Of a stretch of 64,000 nucleotides of DNA, positions 25,494 through 34,506 are shown in pieces; the first letter of the stretch is position 1; every line of letters begins with the position of its first letter. Position numbers and translations under genes: made by a program. Origin of the DNA: Lachnospiraceae bacterium (GTDB lineage: Bacteria > Bacillota > Clostridia > Lachnospirales > Lachnospiraceae); NCBI GenBank assembly GCA_900765975.1, contig CAAFTS010000071.1, positions 1 through 64,000 of the forward strand, read 5' to 3'. The notes beneath the pieces were generated by a model, which saw nothing but the letters and a program-made list of their open reading frames with translations, searched no databases and had not been told where the DNA came from.

Positions 25494-27158
25494 ATGAGAA
25501 TCCAACACAACATTGCAGCACTGAATTCCTACAGACAGTTAGGAAACAACAACAATTCTGTATCCAAGAACTTAGAGAAGCTTTCCAGCGGTTTCCGCAT
25601 CAACAGGGCCGGTGATGATGCCGCAGGTCTGGCTATTTCTGAGAAGATGAGGGCTCAGATTACCGGTCTGAACACTGCGCAGAAGAACGCTCAGGACGGT
25701 ATCTCCCTGGTACAGACTGCTGAGGGCGCGTTAACTGAAGTTCACTCCATGTTAAACCGTATGGTCGAATTAGCGAACCAATCTTCCAACGGTATTTATG
25801 ACAACGCAGTAGACCGTACTAACATGCAGAAGGAAATCACTTCCTTAAAGGATGAGATTGACCGTATCGCAGAAGGTACCAACTTCAACGGCATCAAGCT
25901 GTTGGATGGGTCTCTTGACGGTGCGGGAAGCGCTGGTGCAAATGGACTGGTTGGTGGGAAGATTGCCAACTGGAAGGCAGCTGTCTTTACGGGTACAGGT
26001 AAGGATGCCAGCGCTGGTGCAGCTATTACGTTTACTAATAAAGATGTTATTTTAGTTGATGGTTCCCGCGTAGAGGTAGACTGGAGCACCTTGAGTGCAG
26101 ATGAGCAGGCTCTCCTCACTAAGAATTGGACAACCAATACCAATGCTACAGCATCCAAGGATGCAGCCGCACTGATGGAAAAGACCATTAATGCAGCTAT
26201 TGATAAGGCAAATAAGGATCGGGGAACCAGTATTGATCATGTTAGCGTAACTAGCGACGCTACTAACAAAAAGTTTTCCATTACTAGTGGTATGAAAGGT
26301 ACTGGTGCTTCTTCCATAGGCTTTGATCAGTCTGCAAAACCTAGCACTAACAAAACTGTATTGGGTATTGTAGTCGGTGTTACGGATACGCAAACAACTA
26401 CGGCAGCCACCTCCAACCTAATTATTGATCCCACCAGTGCTAATGGTTCATTTAATATGTTAATAAATGGAGAAGAGGTTAATATCACTACTAATGGTTT
26501 GACTAACACAAGCTCCGCAAGTCAGATTGTTACCCAGCTTCAGCAGGCAATCACTACTGCCCTCACCAATTATGATACTGCAAAAGGCACAACAGGTACT
26601 CCCGATGCCATGCAGGGTAAGGTAACCGTATCCTTTAATAACCAGGGTGCGTTGGAATTTACAAACACCAGTGGCAATAAAATCGGCTTCTCTGACAAAG
26701 AAGGTGGTGAGGTGGCTAAGACTCTAGGCATCTCCGCAGAAGGCAAAGCTGTTGCAGGCGGCGGTCTGACCCTTCAGATTGGTGATACCGCAGAAGATTT
26801 CAACCAGTTGAATGTCTCTGTTTCCGACATGAGCACAAAATCACTGGGCATTGACAGCATCAGTGTGGCAACCCAGGCAGGTGCCAGTGCTGCTGTAGAT
26901 AAGATTAAGGCGGCTATCAACACCGTATCCTCTACCCGTGGTACTTTGGGTGCTGTCCAGAACCGTTTGGAGCATACCATCAACAGCCTGAGTGTAAGCG
27001 CTGAGAATATGACAGCCGCTGAGAGCCGTATCCGTGACGTTGATATGGCATCCGAAATGATGGACTACACCAAGAACAATATTCTGGTTCAGGCTTCCCA
27101 GGCCATGCTTGCACAGGCCAATCAGATTCCGCAGGGGGTTCTTCAGTTATTACAGTAA
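25494..27158 (+). CDS. hag: Flagellin
   Basis: A 554-residue filament protein. The N-terminal D0/D1 helices ([15 protein letters not shown], then [35 protein letters not shown]) and C-terminal helices ([24 protein letters not shown], ending in PQGVLQLLQ) are fully conserved. The central 250 residues (about 145-400) are a Thr/Ser/Asn/Gly-rich exposed domain, longer than in the short Bacillus flagellin (about 275 residues in all), and a likely site of glycosylation or antigenic variation. AAGGAGG lies before the ATG. It has its own SigD promoter and terminator, so it is a single-gene unit. Confidence 0.97.
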   Translation: MRIQHNIAALNSYRQLGNNNNSVSKNLEKLSSGFRINRAGDDAAGLAISEKMRAQITGLNTAQKNAQDGISLVQTAEGALTEVHSMLNRMVELANQSSNGIYDNAVDRTNMQKEITSLKDEIDRIAEGTNFNGIKLLDGSLDGAGSAGANGLVGGKIANWKAAVFTGTGKDASAGAAITFTNKDVILVDGSRVEVDWSTLSADEQALLTKNWTTNTNATASKDAAALMEKTINAAIDKANKDRGTSIDHVSVTSDATNKKFSITSGMKGTGASSIGFDQSAKPSTNKTVLGIVVGVTDTQTTTAATSNLIIDPTSANGSFNMLINGEEVNITTNGLTNTSSASQIVTQLQQAITTALTNYDTAKGTTGTPDAMQGKVTVSFNNQGALEFTNTSGNKIGFSDKEGGEVAKTLGISAEGKAVAGGGLTLQIGDTAEDFNQLNVSVSDMSTKSLGIDSISVATQAGASAAVDKIKAAINTVSSTRGTLGAVQNRLEHTINSLSVSAENMTAAESRIRDVDMASEMMDYTKNNILVQASQAMLAQANQIPQGVLQLLQ

Positions 27159-27175
27159 TGTTCCATAGGAATTCA

Positions 27176-27203
27176 GAAGAAACAGCTTTCGGGCTGTTTC
27201 TTC
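27176..27203 (+). terminator. Terminator after flagellin
   Basis: GAAGAAACAGC (27176-27186) pairs perfectly with GCTGTTTCTTC (27193-27203) around TTTCGG, 18 bases after the flagellin stop. The T-tract is weak, but the stem of 11 pairs is strong. Confidence 0.7.
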
Positions 27204-27249
27204 GTATTAATGCAGCATAATGTAGATGCAGAAAAATGAGGAGGAAAAT

Positions 27250-28032
27250 ATGCGCTCCATGCAGATTACCAGCCTGGGCAATACCAATCTCAAGGAAATG
27301 AACATACGGCAGGGACAGTTCATATCCCCAGAGGGAACTGAATTTGCCCAAACAATCTCATTCAGACTTTCTGCCCCCAGTGGGATGGAGGCAATATTTC
27401 AGGAGGCTTCTTCCGCCTATGGCATTCCAGCCATTGTCATTAAGGCGGTTGCCAAGGCCGAGTCGGATTTTAATCCCAGGGCCCTCTCTCACTGTGGCGC
27501 CCAGGGTGTAATGCAGCTTATGCCCGCCACGGCCCGTGGACTTGGAGTGACTGACCCATGGGACATTCGGCAGAATATCATGGGCGGAACCAGGTATCTC
27601 CGTTCCATGCTGGATAAGTATGACGGGAACCTGAAGCTGGCCCTTGCCGCCTATAATGCCGGCAGTAACAACGTGGATAAATATGGTGGAATTCCTCCCT
27701 TCAAGGAGACCCAGAACTATGTGGCAAAAATCATGGGGATGTTAAGGGAGTCCGGCGTGACGGAATACCCTTCGCTTTCTCCAGGCATTGGTGGACAGAC
27801 CTCTGGCCAGGCAGTCCGGAATGCGCTATCTAGCGGCAACTATAGTCAGTTATTGACACAGGTTCTGGGATTCGACGGTTTTACCGAAGATGATTATATC
27901 CTTCTGCTGGAGATGATGCGGCTTTCAATGTCTTCTTCCCTTAACAGTGTATTTGCAGGAACTCCGAACCTCGGGCAGTCTCCACCATTTGGTAGCGTTG
28001 GATTTCCGAATCTGCTCTGGGAGGCAACATAG
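27250..28032 (+). CDS. Lytic transglycosylase (SLT domain)
   Basis: A 260-residue protein. Residues about 45-165 form an SLT fold: the catalytic Glu in IKAVAKAESDFNPRA, then GAQGVMQLMPATARGLG, MGGTRYLRSML and LALAAYNAGSNNV. These enzymes cleave peptidoglycan to make 1,6-anhydro ends. No N-terminal signal peptide is seen, so it may leave by the flagellar export system, as rod-cap muramidases do; no flgJ is present in the window and this gene could fill that role (inference). ATG 27250 follows GAGGAGG. The downstream lipoprotein gene starts two bases after its stop. Confidence 0.87.
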   Translation: MRSMQITSLGNTNLKEMNIRQGQFISPEGTEFAQTISFRLSAPSGMEAIFQEASSAYGIPAIVIKAVAKAESDFNPRALSHCGAQGVMQLMPATARGLGVTDPWDIRQNIMGGTRYLRSMLDKYDGNLKLALAAYNAGSNNVDKYGGIPPFKETQNYVAKIMGMLRESGVTEYPSLSPGIGGQTSGQAVRNALSSGNYSQLLTQVLGFDGFTEDDYILLLEMMRLSMSSSLNSVFAGTPNLGQSPPFGSVGFPNLLWEAT

Positions 28033-28033
28033 T

Positions 28034-28819
28034 TTGAAATTTTATAGGGCAAACAAATATGTATTATGTCACATAAGTCTTACGATAATATTCTTTCTAA
28101 TTTCAGTCTGTTTTCTAATCGGTTGTTCGCATCATTCCGAAGCACAACCTATTGATACAAATTTCGGGACGGAAGATGACATGCCAATCTCTATTTCAAC
28201 CGTTCTCCCGGATCAGAGCGATGTTCCGGATATCCCGTCTCCTGCTGAAGAGTCCATGCAGCACCCAGGATATCCGGATTATCTGGAATCTGTGTCTGGG
28301 CTTTTTACCTACTATAATCAGGAAGACAGCCGTTGGGGCAATTCCCTCTTTGGCCCTAAAGATCCCATCCGAACTCACGGCTGTGGTCCTACGGTACTGG
28401 CTATGCTGGTATCCAGCTATACAGGTCTCACCCTAACACCGGACATAGCGGCTTCATGGGCGGCAGATAATGAGCTTTGCGTTCCGGGAGACGGCTCATC
28501 ACATGATATTGTTGAAACGGGCTGCTCCGCTTTTGGTCTGAAGGCCCGTCCCCTCCCGGATCCTACCGTGCAGAATGTTTTAGATGAACTATATTCGGGT
28601 AATTCCCTGGTGGCTCTTGTTGGAAAAGGATACTTTTCTGATAACGGCCATTTTCTCATACTGATTAAACCAGGAACAGCAAAAAACACGGTCCGCATTG
28701 CCGATTCTGCGAACTTAGAAAACTGTTATCATGATTGGCCTATTTCTTTTATATTGGAACAGTTGAAGAGTAATTCTTCTGGTGAGAGGCTGCTGTGGTC
28801 CATAAGCCTTCCATTATAG
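28034..28819 (+). CDS. C39-like peptidase lipoprotein
   Basis: About 261 residues starting at TTG 28034, with GGGAGG just before it. A signal peptide runs to the lipobox LIGC near residue 30, so the protein should be lipid-anchored outside. After a linker rich in Pro, Asp and Ser, a papain-like C39_2 domain follows: the Cys in THGCGPTVLAMLV, the His in DNGHFLILI and an Asp in RIADSAN. The substrate is unknown; related proteins hydrolyse wall peptides. Coupling to the transglycosylase suggests a wall-remodelling pair placed behind flagellin. Confidence 0.8.
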   Translation: MKFYRANKYVLCHISLTIIFFLISVCFLIGCSHHSEAQPIDTNFGTEDDMPISISTVLPDQSDVPDIPSPAEESMQHPGYPDYLESVSGLFTYYNQEDSRWGNSLFGPKDPIRTHGCGPTVLAMLVSSYTGLTLTPDIAASWAADNELCVPGDGSSHDIVETGCSAFGLKARPLPDPTVQNVLDELYSGNSLVALVGKGYFSDNGHFLILIKPGTAKNTVRIADSANLENCYHDWPISFILEQLKSNSSGERLLWSISLPL

Positions 28820-28837
28820 TGGGAAGCACATAGCTTA

Positions 28838-28862
28838 AAGGAGGCGGTTAATCCGCCTCCTT
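28838..28862. terminator. Hairpin between convergent genes, probable bidirectional terminator
   Basis: AAGGAGGCGG (28838-28847) pairs perfectly with CCGCCTCCTT (28853-28862) around TTAAT. The stop codon of the minus-strand gene lies in the loop. There is no T-tract on either side, so the efficiency is uncertain. Confidence 0.55.
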
Positions 28863-30128
28863 ATGCTCTCCCTCGTCCTTATCCTCCACAGAAAAAGTTA
28901 TCCCTTTCCATATATCATTCACTTCCTCCACACAATCAAAATAGAACTGTGCCACCATATTAGAAGGGATTCCCAGTTTTTTTACCATCTGGTTGATACT
29001 ATTCCAGTCAGCCCTCTCGTAATCCAGCACTAGGGTATACAGGTCCCCACATATCCCTTTCCTGCTAATCAAGGCCTCCTTGATTTCCTCCCGGATAGGA
29101 AGTTCCTTTAGAATATCCTCTAGCGGGCTATCCACCATATATTCCAGGGTAGAAAACATACCCATCATATAAACTTCTCCAGGAGAGATAGGTATTCCAT
29201 CAATATAACGGGCCAACCTGGAACAAAACGTTCCGCGCATGAAGGATCTCTTTAAAACCTGCTCTGTGATACCGCCATCCTCCTTATTATCACTCTGCAT
29301 GCTCAGCAGGTAAACCCAGTGCTTCAGTTGACGGATTCCTAAAATGACCAGTGCCTGACGTATAGAAGAAATCTTTTTACTCAAAGCAAAATACCTGGAA
29401 TTAATCAGCTTAAATAATGCATAGGTCAAATAGGCATCCCTGCTGATAATCTCCTCAATCTCTGTCATATCAGGTGTATCTTTTGTAACCGCTACCACCA
29501 GTTGGAAGAAATTACCTTGGAGAAAATCCAATTTTGCTGTTTTAATCAATGTGGCTTCTGATATGTATGTCCCCTGCAGATAATCCACCCCAAGAGTCTT
29601 TGCAAACTCATAATCCTCCTTGCTGTCAACTCCATAGGCAATGCACTGCTTGTTGAATCCCCTGGCCATCCTGACAATGTTCTCCATCGAACTCTCCCCT
29701 GACCGTTCCGTCCTCCCCTTTACATTAATCTTGAGGAAATCCACGTATTCCAGTATGCTGAAAAAACGGGCTGAGAATTGAAAGTCATTTATGGCAAATC
29801 TATATCCCTGATTCCTGTACTTCTGTACAATCATCAAAGATAATGGATTTACCAACACATTATCCTCAATCTGTATAATCAGCTTACTGCTCTCAAATAT
29901 CTTGGGTGTATTGCGAAAAAGCAGGCTTGGGGTAAACGTAGCAAAGATAAGTTTTCCATCGTATATCTTTTCATTATTCTGCATGAAGAAATTAGCTATG
30001 GTACCGGCCGCCATATGATCCTCAGAACTATTATACAGGGCATCATCCCCAAGCTGGAACATGACCTCATTGCCGATTACCTGATCATCCCTGTCCTTAA
30101 CAGGCTGTCTTACTACATAATTATTCAT
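28848..30128 (-). CDS. EAL-HDOD signalling protein, degenerate EAL (YuxH-like)
   Basis: A 426-residue cytoplasmic protein. The N-terminal EAL-like domain (1-200) has lost the catalytic signature: NEVMFQL in place of EALLR and INDFQFSA in place of DDFG, so it cannot hydrolyse c-di-GMP. The C-terminal part (210-390) is an HDOD domain (ISRDAYLTYALFKLINS, then IRQALVILGIRQLKHWVYLL). Such proteins act as scaffolds or regulators. It is the last gene of the large flagellar operon, overlapping the cheV stop by eight bases. Together with the PilZ, GGDEF and GGDEF-EAL proteins it suggests c-di-GMP-linked control of motility. Confidence 0.85.
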   Translation of the reverse strand: MNNYVVRQPVKDRDDQVIGNEVMFQLGDDALYNSSEDHMAAGTIANFFMQNNEKIYDGKLIFATFTPSLLFRNTPKIFESSKLIIQIEDNVLVNPLSLMIVQKYRNQGYRFAINDFQFSARFFSILEYVDFLKINVKGRTERSGESSMENIVRMARGFNKQCIAYGVDSKEDYEFAKTLGVDYLQGTYISEATLIKTAKLDFLQGNFFQLVVAVTKDTPDMTEIEEIISRDAYLTYALFKLINSRYFALSKKISSIRQALVILGIRQLKHWVYLLSMQSDNKEDGGITEQVLKRSFMRGTFCSRLARYIDGIPISPGEVYMMGMFSTLEYMVDSPLEDILKELPIREEIKEALISRKGICGDLYTLVLDYERADWNSINQMVKKLGIPSNMVAQFYFDCVEEVNDIWKGITFSVEDKDEGEHKEAD

Positions 30129-31047
30129 GCCTAATCCCTCTCTTTTCCAGTAAATAGTCTAAGATCTCGACAAGATGACCTATTTCCGGCTTAGAAAGTT
30201 GTTCATCAGCCCCCACCGCCTTCCCCTTCCGCCGCATCTCTTCATCAATGAGGGAAGAAAAAATAACTATGGGAATATGCTTAAGCTCTTCGTCTTCCTT
30301 TACCAGTTTTGTGAGCCGATGTCCATCCATCTTAGGCATCTCAATATCCGTGATTATAAGGTCCACCTTTCCATTCTCCCTACCATCAGTCCGCAAATAA
30401 TCCCATGCTTCCTGTCCATTGTTAAAAAGCTCCAGGTTATGGTAACCGGCCTTAATTAATGCCTGCTGAATCATCTTAATAAGAAGAACAGAATCCTCCA
30501 CCACAACAATGTTGGATGACCTCTCCTCCCGTTTCCCCAATTTCTCAATCTCTGCCATCTGTATACTGGTAGCCGGTGATATATCCGCTGTTATTTTTTC
30601 AAAATCCAGTATAGACACAAGACGCCCGCCACACTGGGTGATTCCGGTAGTTACTCCATCTTCCCCGCCGTTAATACTTTTATCTGGCTTCTGGATATCC
30701 GCCCATGATATACGGCTGATTCCCTCCACGGTGTTTACCCGAAAGGCTGTGTACATCTTGTTGAATCCGGTTACAATAAATAAATCCCTGGAATTTTTTT
30801 CTGTCTCCCTCCCAGTCAGGTATAACGGCAAATCCACTACCGTCATAAGTGTCCCTCTTGGCTTGAATATCCCTTCAATAGAGGGATGTGCATGAGGCAT
30901 GGGCTTCACCTCATTTGACATCATAATCTCTTTAACCTTTGCCACATTGATACCGTACAACTCCCCATAAATGGTAAAAACCATAATCTCAAGTTCATTT
31001 GTACCTGTCTCCAGCAGAATTTTACTGCGGTTATAAGTTTCTTCCAT
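30121..31047 (-). CDS. cheV: Chemotaxis coupling/receiver protein CheV
   Basis: About 308 residues: a CheW domain (residues 10-165; GELYGINVAKVKEIM, then IEGIFKPRGTLMTVVDLP) fused to a receiver domain (180-300) with the phospho-acceptor Asp in LIITDIEMPKMDG and the conserved Lys in EQLSKPE. CheV helps receptor-kinase coupling and adaptation in Bacillus-type chemotaxis. ATG 31047 follows AAGGAGG; a TTG two codons upstream is less likely. It lies between cheD and the EAL-HDOD gene. Confidence 0.93.
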   Translation of the reverse strand: MEETYNRSKILLETGTNELEIMVFTIYGELYGINVAKVKEIMMSNEVKPMPHAHPSIEGIFKPRGTLMTVVDLPLYLTGRETEKNSRDLFIVTGFNKMYTAFRVNTVEGISRISWADIQKPDKSINGGEDGVTTGITQCGGRLVSILDFEKITADISPATSIQMAEIEKLGKREERSSNIVVVEDSVLLIKMIQQALIKAGYHNLELFNNGQEAWDYLRTDGRENGKVDLIITDIEMPKMDGHRLTKLVKEDEELKHIPIVIFSSLIDEEMRRKGKAVGADEQLSKPEIGHLVEILDYLLEKRGIRHE

Positions 31048-31064
31048 ACTCAATCAACCTCCTT

Positions 31065-31529
31065 TTAGAGTATAAGTTCCGTCCTGCCATAGGCCTTCAC
31101 TTTTACGATTCCATTTGATACATCCATCATCATGGTTCTGGCATAGTCAGAACCTGTGTCCTCTCCCAGAATACGGACTCCGCTCTGATACAAAATGCTT
31201 TTTACCGCCTGAATGTTGCGCTGTCCTATATTCCCCAGCGCCGAAAACTGCTGCCCTGAAAACATACTGGCACCACCAGCAATCCTGGCCGTAAGCCTGG
31301 ACCTCCTCCCGCCAAATACCTGAAGCTTCCGTAAAGTCTCAGCAATCCCCGTATCCGCATATTTATAGATACTCACCGGACTGTCCAGCTCTGCCTTAGG
31401 AAGCATAATGTGAAGAAGACCGCCCAGCTGAATGGAGGGGTCGTAAAAACAAATCCCAATACATGATCCCAGTGCATAGGTAATCAGCTCCCCCTCTGTT
31501 CTTATAATTTTCATATCGGCAATCCCCAC
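31065..31529 (-). CDS. cheD: Chemoreceptor glutamine deamidase CheD
   Basis: A 154-residue enzyme that deamidates receptor glutamines and is regulated by CheC. The catalytic Cys is in ALGSCIGICFYD and the His in GLLHIMLPKAE; the block ARIAGGASMF is also typical. The start is a GTG (GIADMKI follows, as in relatives). It lies 13 bases after cheC, the usual cheC-cheD pairing. Confidence 0.93.
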   Translation of the reverse strand: MGIADMKIIRTEGELITYALGSCIGICFYDPSIQLGGLLHIMLPKAELDSPVSIYKYADTGIAETLRKLQVFGGRRSRLTARIAGGASMFSGQQFSALGNIGQRNIQAVKSILYQSGVRILGEDTGSDYARTMMMDVSNGIVKVKAYGRTELIL

Positions 31530-31542
31530 CGTGACTGTCCCG

Positions 31543-32166
31543 CTAATTTCCTACTCCCATCCTGTCAAGCAGACAGTTCAATCCTTCAACCTCCGGGACC
31601 ATAAAAAGGTTGCTTTCCAGTTTCATGCCGCCATAAATCAAATTCCCTTCTATGGTCATCAGCTTGTTCGTCTGATAGGCTAATTCCACCATAGGCACAG
31701 ATAGGATTCCTCCCAACATGTTAACTGATAAGTCTGGGACAGAAAGCTCAATTGTAATTCCTGATAAATCGGATATTGCATTAATATAAGAGGATATCAT
31801 AATATTACCTATCTCAAGTAAGGCTGAACGCTGTATTTCCTCTAGACGCAAGATTTCTACCTCCGCTTCGCCGAACATCCGCTCCAGTACTGCGTTAATC
31901 AACGCCTTTCTCTGAATGCATAGCATCATCCCCTTCAATTCACCTGACATATGAACCATAATCCCCGCCACGGTTTCCTCTGGATTCCCCATCCTTCTAA
32001 TGATTTCATTGTAGCCCAATATATGAATATCAGGAACTCCCATTGTAACGGTCTCACCCAAAAGCTGAGACAGCGCCGTGACTGCATGGGCCGTTCCAAT
32101 ACTTCCCACTTCTCTTACTGCATCCCTCTGCAGTAAATTCATATCATCATAATGTTTCAGTCCCAC
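31543..32166 (-). CDS. cheC: CheY-P phosphatase CheC
   Basis: A 207-residue protein with the duplicated CheC phosphatase fold. The second active site is intact (ALLEIGNIMISSYINAIS: Glu and Asn three residues apart). In the first site the Asn is replaced (REVGSIGTAHAVTALS), so one of the two usual sites may be dead. CheC also controls CheD. AAGGAAAGAAACC lies before the ATG. The protein is in the operon between flgG and cheD. Confidence 0.92.
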   Translation of the reverse strand: MGLKHYDDMNLLQRDAVREVGSIGTAHAVTALSQLLGETVTMGVPDIHILGYNEIIRRMGNPEETVAGIMVHMSGELKGMMLCIQRKALINAVLERMFGEAEVEILRLEEIQRSALLEIGNIMISSYINAISDLSGITIELSVPDLSVNMLGGILSVPMVELAYQTNKLMTIEGNLIYGGMKLESNLFMVPEVEGLNCLLDRMGVGN

Positions 32167-32202
32167 CAGGTTTCTTCCTTTCCTACTCTAAAATAATGCG
32201 TC

Positions 32203-32952
32203 TTAACGTCTCAATTCACATTCCAACTGCTCTATCTCATCTGAAGTCTGGATCATCTTAAGTGAAAGCTGATACGCCTTTTGGCTTTCTATCAACTGGG
32301 ACAGTTCCTTGGCCAATTCCACATTTGACATTTCCAGCATCCCCTGCAGTAATTTTCCCCTGGGTTCCTCATTATTCAGGTCGGCCTGTGAATATACTTC
32401 ACCATTTTTGTCTGATACGCCATAAACATTGTAGCCCAGGACATCCAACCCATCCTGTATTGGGATTTTAAAAATACCGATAATCCCGGCCACATCAATC
32501 TCTTCGCCTTCATCCTCACCATTAACCGAGAGCAGGACAGGTTCCCCATCCGCATTCAGAACCTGGCGTCCCACGGAATCGCAGAGATAAAATTCACCAT
32601 CTATATTCACCGGTTCGAAGCTTCCGTCTCTTGTATAAATCGTGTTGTCCGTATCCGGATCCAACAGGCCGAAAAATCCTGGCCCTTCTATCGCGAAATC
32701 ATAATCCCGTCCAGTCTGGTTTAAGGCCCCCGGCTGATACGTAAGGCTGTCCGTCTTATCCATACGGATTCCATGCCCTTTCTCTATATTGTCATTCTGT
32801 GCTGCCAGTGCTGTGTAGATAAGGTCTGCAAACACGCTGTTTTTGCTTTTGTACCCGTTGGTATTAACATTTGCCATATTATTCGATATCACACTTATCC
32901 GCTGCATATTGCCGGCTGCGCCGGCAGCCGCTGTATAAAATGAACTTCTCAT
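32203..32952 (-). CDS. flgG: Flagellar distal rod protein, FlgG-type
   Basis: A 249-residue rod/hook-family protein. The N-terminal motif NMQRISVISNNMANVNTNGYKS and the C-terminal LEMSNVELAKELSQLIESQKAYQLSLKMIQTSDEI are the family signatures; the core holds DYDFAIEGPGFFGLL. This is one of two rod genes placed after sigD, like flhO-flhP of Bacillus. Which is the FlgF-type and which the FlgG-type protein is not certain. The start overlaps the upstream rod gene by four bases (ATGA). Confidence 0.85.
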   Translation of the reverse strand: MRSSFYTAAAGAAGNMQRISVISNNMANVNTNGYKSKNSVFADLIYTALAAQNDNIEKGHGIRMDKTDSLTYQPGALNQTGRDYDFAIEGPGFFGLLDPDTDNTIYTRDGSFEPVNIDGEFYLCDSVGRQVLNADGEPVLLSVNGEDEGEEIDVAGIIGIFKIPIQDGLDVLGYNVYGVSDKNGEVYSQADLNNEEPRGKLLQGMLEMSNVELAKELSQLIESQKAYQLSLKMIQTSDEIEQLECELRR

Positions 32953-33701
32953 ACTTTTCCAATCTCCGTAACTGCTTTTCCCATTATAGTATCGTACATC
33001 TTAAGTAATTGGGCCGCCCCTTGAATAGAACGCTGGCTGGCAATCATGTCCGTAGTTTCTTTTAAGACATCCACGTTAGACTGCTCCAGGTAGCCCTTCA
33101 TAACTTTAGGGTTCTCCACCAGTAGTTCCTGCTGATTAGTGATAAAGGTAGAATTCTCTCCCTTCAAAAGCTGAGCATAATCGGCAAAATCCACTATCTC
33201 AATACCATCTATCTCTTCACCGAACTGATCATACAGGATACCGGCGGCATCCATATCTATCGCATCCGAATCCAAATAGATATCTCCCCCCTGGCCCTGA
33301 ACCCGGCCCACACCATTTAATGTCAGCATTCCCTCCTGATCCACGGAAAATGAACCATTTCTTGTATAACAAAATCCCCCTCCCGGCACGGCAATTTTAA
33401 AAAAGCCATTTCCATTTATAGCAAAATCAAGATTACCATCTGTTTGTTCCGGAGCCCCTTCCTCAAAGCTGACATTCATACTATCCCCAACTTTTGCCAT
33501 GCTCACAACTCCTAACTGCCTAGGCTCTGCCTTATCTACATTGCCTGTTCTAAGCATCATTTCCTCCCTAAAATTCCTCCCCAAATACGTATCCGCTTTA
33601 TAGCCTGGAGTTTTTGCATTTGCCATATTATTGCTGATTACATCCAGTTTCTGACTTTGAACCATCATACCAGAAGTTAGATTATAAAATCCCTGAAACA
33701 T
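32949..33701 (-). CDS. flgF: Flagellar proximal rod protein, FlgF-type
   Basis: A 250-residue rod-family protein: GFYNLTSGMMVQSQKLDVISNNMANAKTPGYKADT at the N-terminus, NLDFAINGNGFFKI in the core and YLEQSNVDVLKETTDMIASQRS near the C-terminus. ATG 33701 follows AAAGGGG; the frame extends eight codons upstream without support. It lies directly after sigD and is coupled to the next rod gene. Confidence 0.85.
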   Translation of the reverse strand: MFQGFYNLTSGMMVQSQKLDVISNNMANAKTPGYKADTYLGRNFREEMMLRTGNVDKAEPRQLGVVSMAKVGDSMNVSFEEGAPEQTDGNLDFAINGNGFFKIAVPGGGFCYTRNGSFSVDQEGMLTLNGVGRVQGQGGDIYLDSDAIDMDAAGILYDQFGEEIDGIEIVDFADYAQLLKGENSTFITNQQELLVENPKVMKGYLEQSNVDVLKETTDMIASQRSIQGAAQLLKMYDTIMGKAVTEIGKV

Positions 33702-33718
33702 AAGATTCCCCTTTCGTA

Positions 33719-34492
33719 TCACCAATTTTCTTCCATATAGGTTTTCAGTTTCTTAAGTGCATTTATATGTATTTGGGATATCCTGGGTTTACTCACCCCC
33801 ATCACCCCTGCAATCTCCTTTATACTTAGCTCCTGTTCATAATAGAGAGAAATTACTAGACGTTCATTTTCTCCAAGTGCTTCAATTCCTCTTCTTAAAC
33901 AGTCCTTTTTTTCATTCCTCAAAGACTGAAGCTCTGGATCTGATTCTTCTCCTACTACTGGGACAGAATCCTTCCACTTTTTATCTGCCGTTTCATCCAT
34001 AATCAAATCCAGGGATATCACATTAAACAGGGCAATCCTTTGCTGTTGCTCATAATAGTGTTTTAAAGTAATACCAAGCTCCCCTGCAACCTCTTCATCT
34101 GTCGGAGGACGTTCCAGGCACTCATACAGCCTGTCCCTCACATTCTCCATATTTTTTGCTATTTTCCGCTCGCCCCGTGTCAGCCAATCCTGTTTCCTGG
34201 CTAAATCAATGACCATACCCCGGAGTCTTTTCACTACATAACTTTCAAACTTTACATTTTTATCAACTTCGTACCGATCTAAGGCCGTCATGATAACAAA
34301 AACCCCCTCATTAATGATATCATCAATCTGAGAGAAATTTGAATATACATTCCACATCTGTTTCGCTATCTGTCTCACCAATGGAATATAGCGCAATATC
34401 AGCTCCTCTTTTATTTCCCGGCTTCTGTTATGCATATATTCATCCAGAAGTTCTTCATTTGTCATATGAGAAAAATCCTGTGTGATTTCCAA
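33719..34492 (-). CDS. sigD: Flagellar sigma factor SigD (sigma-28, FliA/WhiG family)
   Basis: A 257-residue sigma factor. Region 2 is visible (IPLVRQIAKQMWNVYSNFSQIDDIINEGVFVIMTALDRYE, KFESYVVKRLRGMVIDLARKQDW), then region 3 and region 4 with the helix-turn-helix (LSIKEIAGVMGVSKPRISQIHINALKKLK). It should read the TTAA/CCGATAT promoters seen before flgM and flagellin. It follows flhA by only 14 bases; the flhF and flhG genes that usually stand between flhA and sigD are not here. Confidence 0.95.
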   Translation of the reverse strand: MEITQDFSHMTNEELLDEYMHNRSREIKEELILRYIPLVRQIAKQMWNVYSNFSQIDDIINEGVFVIMTALDRYEVDKNVKFESYVVKRLRGMVIDLARKQDWLTRGERKIAKNMENVRDRLYECLERPPTDEEVAGELGITLKHYYEQQQRIALFNVISLDLIMDETADKKWKDSVPVVGEESDPELQSLRNEKKDCLRRGIEALGENERLVISLYYEQELSIKEIAGVMGVSKPRISQIHINALKKLKTYMEENW

Positions 34493-34506
34493 TTATCATC
34501 ACCCCC

